Source: Adiantum capillus-veneris
Lineage: Eukaryota; Streptophyta; Polypodiopsida; Polypodiales; Pteridaceae
Reading direction: 5' to 3'
Length of the DNA stretch: 64,000 nt
NCBI GenBank assembly: GCA_014529385.2
Contig: CM043958.1
Span: 91,583,935-91,647,934, forward strand
Shown here: piece after piece, positions 60,580-64,000 of the stretch
Position numbering within the stretch: position 1 is the first letter of the stretch
How the letters are laid out: every line of letters begins with the position of its first letter
Notes under the pieces: generated by a model
Told to the model about the DNA's origin: nothing
The model's input: the letters and a program-made list of their open reading frames with translations, nothing else
Databases searched by the model: none
Made by a program: the position numbers and the translations under genes

Positions 60580-61100
60580 AATATTTGTCCTTGATAGTTT
60601 GATATGTTGAAGACGTGAGCATGCTATTTGAGCCCGCTTGATGGGCATTTTTGGAGATGGATTTCACACATAGTATGTTGGAGAACTTTTAAAGCCCACA
60701 TTAAAGATGAAAGCATGTAGTCTACACAAGTCTAATGTCATAGACAACACTTTTCAAAAAAGTATTGTATCTTTGCCTTGAACTCTACATGCGTAATCGG
60801 CAGCAACTCCCCCATTAAAAGCTTAAGCAGATAGGCAAAATCATAGTCCCCCTGGTAGAATATGTAGTGAATCTTCTTGTTGCGAACCAGATTGTACTTG
60901 ACTAAAAGGCTACCAAATCTGCGTGAGTCAATGCCCTCCCGTCAATTTTTTTGAAAGTGGATGCCACTGACTTTCAACAACTGGATGGATGTGTCCACAT
61001 ACAAGTTGGTGGTGATGTCAAAATCATAGATGTTGAATTGCTAGATGCAGTAGGCACCAACAATCATGGGGAGCTCCTCGTTGTCAGTGGTGAGGGTGAG
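60580..61100 (-). pseudogene. CAF1/POP2-like CCR4-NOT deadenylase, fragment
   Basis: Minus strand from 61100: LTLTTDNEELPM, then QFNIYDFDITTNLYVDTSIQ, LLKVSGIHFQKN, REGIDSRRFGSLLVKYNL and GDYDFAYLLKLLMGELLP. This order and spacing match the RNase D-type (DEDD) domain of CAF1 deadenylases, which shorten mRNA poly(A) tails; GDYDFAYLLKLL holds a catalytic-Asp region. Two in-frame stops: TAG where a Trp precedes QFN (61041-61043) and TGA after QKN (about 60940). Further stops follow below 60740, where similarity fades. The N-terminal DTE active-site part is missing at the junction with the PPR fragment. No intron is visible, so it could be a retrocopy, though plant CAF1 genes are often intronless. 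Confidence 0.75.
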
Positions 61101-61440
61101 ATGCAATCGCATATGTTTGCATCTTGAAGGCAAGGGTCAGGTCAGAACGCCTTGGTCGACATGTATGCCAAATGTGGTGCACATCCTAAAGCTCAAGAAG
61201 AGCATGAGGAGCTTCTTCTCCGGGATTTCATCTCTTGGAATGCATCGCTTATGGGATATGCCCAACTTGGCCAAGAAGCTTTGGGTTGGTTTTGGCGGAA
61301 TCAAAGCGAGGGTGTCTCTCTAGATGCAATCACATATGCTTGTATCCTGAAGGCAAGGGCCAGGTTACAAAGCCTTGGTCAACATGTATACCAAATGTGG
61401 TGCATTTTATAAAGCACAAAAGTGCTCCCGCATACTTGTG
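61099..61440 (+). pseudogene. PPR (pentatricopeptide repeat) protein fragment
   Basis: Plus-strand pieces in the style of plant PLS/DYW-type PPR proteins: ALVDMYAKCGAHPKAQEEHE, LLLRDFISWNASLMGYAQLG, then NQSEGVSLDAITYACILKA. DMYAKCG, DxxSWNAxxxGYAQ and DAxTYACxLKA are landmark PPR phrases. The known role is sequence-specific RNA binding, often organelle RNA editing. GATGCAATCRCATATG recurs 224 bp apart (61099 and 61323), so part of the repeat is tandemly duplicated, each copy apparently missing the same internal piece. Only about one repeat unit remains, with frame changes; not functional. Confidence 0.75.
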
Positions 61441-61960
61441 TAGGGCAGCGTGAATCTTCACCTTGGTTTTATATAGCATAACTCTATGGATTGAGAGCTT
61501 GAAATTACAGTAAAGAAAAATTACAACCGCAACATGCTCAAGCCTCAACAACCAAGCCATGGCCCTGAAAAGAAAACTATGAGTCCATACAGAAGGCTTT
61601 TTATAGGGAAGCCATAACCCATACATTCCAACAATATCAAACCCATCATAATATACATATGCATTACAACGAGGTCCCTCAAAGTGCCACCAAACCAAAG
61701 TGGTCTTCCACCCGAAAAGAGTTTGCTTCAAGGAACACCCATAGCCAAAAAGAGATACATACCATCGATCACTAGAAGAGGAGCCCATCAAATGACCATC
61801 ATTGACCAACACTGAAAACCCATCAGAGAGCCACCAAGAAGCTAGCTTTGTCACCAGAACCCACTTGCCTCAAGAGGAACCCAAGAGGCCACAAGGTCGC
61901 ACTGCACAACTAGGGCCACATAGGCTGTCTAGAACCAACACGGGCGCCAGGCAGAGAACA
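61441..61960 (-). other. unassigned; long open frame on the minus strand
   Basis: A 174-codon open frame (61330-61854, -) overlaps the PPR fragment end on the opposite strand. It is rich in Trp, Phe, Leu and Cys and matches no domain I know. Overlap with the PPR remnant makes a real gene unlikely. Confidence 0.25.
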
Positions 61961-62097
61961 TAGAAAAGAAAGGATCCAAGGTACCATCTTGTTTTGCATT
62001 CTTCATCAATGCATAGGTATTTCCATCAAAGGGATAGTACACATGATAAGCATACAACAATGGATCAAGTGAAGAGAAGGCTTTTTTGTGCGCCCGA

Positions 62098-62804
62098 TGT
62101 TAGGAAATATGACATAGCTAAATAGATATTTGAGTAGATTAATTAATGGAGAGAGATATATTTCACACACAAGAGATTATAGAGTAAAGAGAGAGAGAGA
62201 TAATACGCACAATATATGTGGTTCACCCAATGTATGCTACGTCCACGGGAAAGCAGCCACTCAATGGCTTTAGTACTTCAAAACAAGAAGTAGTTTACAA
62301 AGGGATTATACCCTTAATAGAGCTCCCACCTTGCTTCACTCTCACCACCTCACAGCCACCTTGTTGCATCAACTTCACACTATGAAATGTGTGTAGAAAT
62401 GGCCTCCTTTTATAGGCCAAAAGGGTTGCCCTCTCTCATGAGAGGCAGCCATGTGCAGTCGCCCTTGTGTAGATAAGTCCAAATCGAACCCTCTAATCCG
62501 TCCATCTGTGGCCGCTCTTGAGAAGACAAGTCCGCTTTTGAATTCGGCCACTGGCCACCGACCATTGACTTCCGACCACCGGCCACCGGCCAACCGACCG
62601 ATCGTTTTCCGACTACTTTTCGGCCATAATATTCCGTCAAAGCCAATCTCGAGCGAGATTGGCCGTGAAAATTTTGGTTTCCGACGAGTATTTTATTTCC
62701 GGCAAGTGATTTTCCTTCACGCACGATGGCTTCTCTTCATAATGGGGACCTTACAAATGTGCACTTTTACCACGGAAGGGGTAAATCAGGCTCCATACTT
62801 AACA
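62098..62804 (-). mobile_element. solo LTR (same family as 12503-13292), perfect target duplication
   Basis: 707 bp. On the minus strand it starts TGTTAAGTATGGAGCCTG and ends TCATATTTCCTAACA, i.e. TGTTA...TAACA. It is flanked by identical CCCGA at 62093-62097 and 62805-62809, a textbook 5-bp target-site duplication, with no internal element sequence. It matches the 12503 copy over its length in inverted orientation, lacking only the 53-bp internal duplication and the CT expansion. Intact ends and flanks suggest it is younger than the 12503 copy. Confidence 0.95.
62406..62414 (-). promoter_or_regulatory. TATA box of the solo LTR
   Basis: TATAAAAGG on the minus strand, conserved with 12961-12969, flanked by GGCC on both sides. 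Confidence 0.7.
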
Positions 62805-63114
62805 CCCGATTGCTCAAAACTTAATGATGTGGCCTCTAAGTGATCGAAGGAGCTTGATGAGCCACTATAATGGTCACTTGTTTTGGTACTGTGTGCATCA
62901 CTCTCCAAATCAGAATTAGAGATTACGTCTTCGCTTGCATGGCTTTCAAGAGACTGCATATTGTAGATAGCACTCCATCCAAGTAGGGTGTCACAATGTT
63001 CTTTTGAGGGGGAATCATACGAGATGCTTTCTAGCGCTTTGAAGGGGAAAAGGGTGGACACGACACATGGAGGGGAGAGAGAGAGAGAGAGGGAAAGAAA
63101 AAAATGATGCAAAT

Positions 63115-64000
63115 GAAATCACAAAAAGAGAGGGGGTTTTGTAGGCGGACAAGAAACATGGAAGATGGTGGGAATGACGAGCAACAGGTGAGCACGAGTG
63201 AATTTTAGGGGGCAATCCAAGCAATAGCGTGGCGACACAAGGGAGACTGACGAATGGCACACAACAATGCACAGCTATTGAGGAGGCAACATGTTTTTTA
63301 AAAAAATCATCATGTGTTCCTTCAAAGAGCAAGCGATTGCTTGCAGTGCCATAGTTAGCTCAATTGGTTTCGCCCTATGGGGGAAGTGCCAAGCTTGATT
63401 TACCTAACTCATGGTTTTAAATTAAAAAAACTGAGCAAAATTAAAGATAGAGGTGGAATCTTCAAAGATTCCACCAAATAACTAGAGAAAACCTAGCTGA
63501 CTACCTCCACCAACAAGTGGAGGTTGTTGGTGGAGGTTGGTAGTGGTCAACTAAGACTCTCTCTCATGCCCTTGTCAGTGTGCTAGGGTGGTCCCCTATC
63601 AGCTGATGTGTTTGTGGTAGCTAGAAGACTTCATAGCTCGTCACGAGCATGACTAGAATTTGTAATTTATTGGTTTTGCTAATTCAATCCACTCACCATT
63701 GTGATTTTTGCAAAATAAAAAATAAAAAATATCATGTTGATATTACAAGGTCCTAATAGGACTTGCCAATTTTTTATAGTGGCCTGATTTACACGAATCT
63801 GTCGAGATGCGGTCTTGTTTATGCAGAAAAGAATTTGCAAATGGGGCAAACGTGCCTCGTCACTATATGGCACGACTCTGGCTCAAAGGGGATCTAGGGC
63901 CCAAATTTGGGGGGGCAAGGCAGCTTTAATCTCGGCTGTCAGATCATGCAGTGAACTGGGGGTGAACTAGGGGTGGGTGAACTAGGAGTGAACTAAGGGT
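63115..64000. other. mostly unassigned; weak SINE-like segment
   Basis: At 63350-63430 TAGTTAGCTCAATTGGTTTCG resembles a tRNA-type A box, with a possible B box near 63390 (AGCTTGATTTACC) and an A-rich stretch at 63416-63430. That would suit a tRNA-derived SINE, but the match is weak. A short direct/inverted ACCAACAAGTGGAGGTTGTTGG motif lies at 63508-63540. No gene seen. Confidence 0.25.

Larger units (their letters stand above)
61965..63112 (-). pseudogene. unrecognised gene fragment split by a solo LTR
   Basis: Upstream part (62805-63112): a frame from ATG 63112 reading KALESISYDSPSKEHCDTLL, NSDLESDAHSTKTSDHYSGS and LEATSLSFEQS, Ser/Asp-rich. The part beyond the LTR (61965-62097) is open in a different frame: SLDPLLYAYHVYYPFDGNTY then ALMKNAKQDGTLDPFFSMF. 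The solo LTR with its CCCGA duplication lies exactly between them. Composition looks like real protein, but I cannot name the family, and a frameshift separates the two halves. Confidence 0.38.

Noticed and set aside
61330-61854. 174-codon minus-strand gene
   Set aside because: It overlaps the PPR remnant on the opposite strand, has no recognisable domain and an odd composition. Kept only as an unassigned region.

Overview
This window is intergenic, transposon-dominated nuclear DNA from a land plant with a large genome. The evidence is plant-type Ty1/copia, Ty3/gypsy, LINE and CACTA (En/Spm) elements, plant-style PPR repeats, and long (GA)n/(CT)n tracts. A fern or other non-seed vascular plant is my best guess. 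It rests on the style of the PPR fragment, an HSP70-like fragment of the HSPA12 type, and the LINE layout; it is inference, not proof. I found no intact host gene. Almost everything recognisable is a broken or nested mobile element or a gene fragment.

Layout. 1-430: (GA)n and unassigned sequence. 430-2480 (-): copia fragment A (integrase to reverse transcriptase). 2420-6620 (-): a nearly complete LINE whose ORF1 and ORF2 share one reading frame, broken by two stop codons. 6990-8140: a 1.15-kb GA satellite. 8160-8511 (-): HSP70-like remnant. 8631-9400: 390-bp tandem duplication. 10418-11150 (+): an unrecognised, possibly transposase-like, three-exon coding segment. 12270-14330 (+): LINE fragment interrupted by a solo LTR (12503-13292). 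14380-16440 (-): gypsy pol remnant. 16500-16976 (+): a second LINE fragment. 16977-18606 (-): copia fragment B with its 3' LTR. 18700-24245 (+): gypsy copy D1 (LTR, primer-binding site, leader, gag). 24282-24845: 282-bp tandem duplication. 26600-28620: cluster of CT/GA/CA microsatellites and poly(G). 29100-31080: a gypsy-like gag remnant. 31080-37733 (+): gypsy copy D2, with a remarkable leader carrying eight evenly spaced 20-bp palindromes.

The second half begins with a CACTA transposon (37734 to about 44250, +), whose terminus CACTACAAGAGG sits inside the D2 protease region. It carries a decayed two-part transposase and a telomere-like degenerate array. 44390-47336 (-): copia fragment C (5' LTR, primer-binding site, gag, protease, integrase). 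48295-54940: a 6.6-kb unassigned segment flanked by a 20-bp inverted repeat, containing tandem duplications, spliced-looking open frames and a GAGCTATGG-type minisatellite. 55883-56417: another tandem duplication with CT/CA tracts. 60580-61100 (-): decayed CAF1 (CCR4-NOT deadenylase) copy, abutting a PPR gene fragment (61099-61440, +). 62098-62804 (-): a second solo LTR of the 12503 family with a perfect 5-bp target duplication, splitting a coding-like frame. 63110-64000: little recognisable.

The pieces do not form a pathway; they record repeated insertion, recombination and decay. Copia fragments A, B and C belong to one family and together cover most of an element. Gypsy D1 and D2 are two copies of one family, and the two solo LTRs are a third family. 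The most unusual signal is the periodic self-complementary array in the gypsy D leader, followed by the single-frame LINE and the inverted-repeat-bounded 6.6-kb segment.
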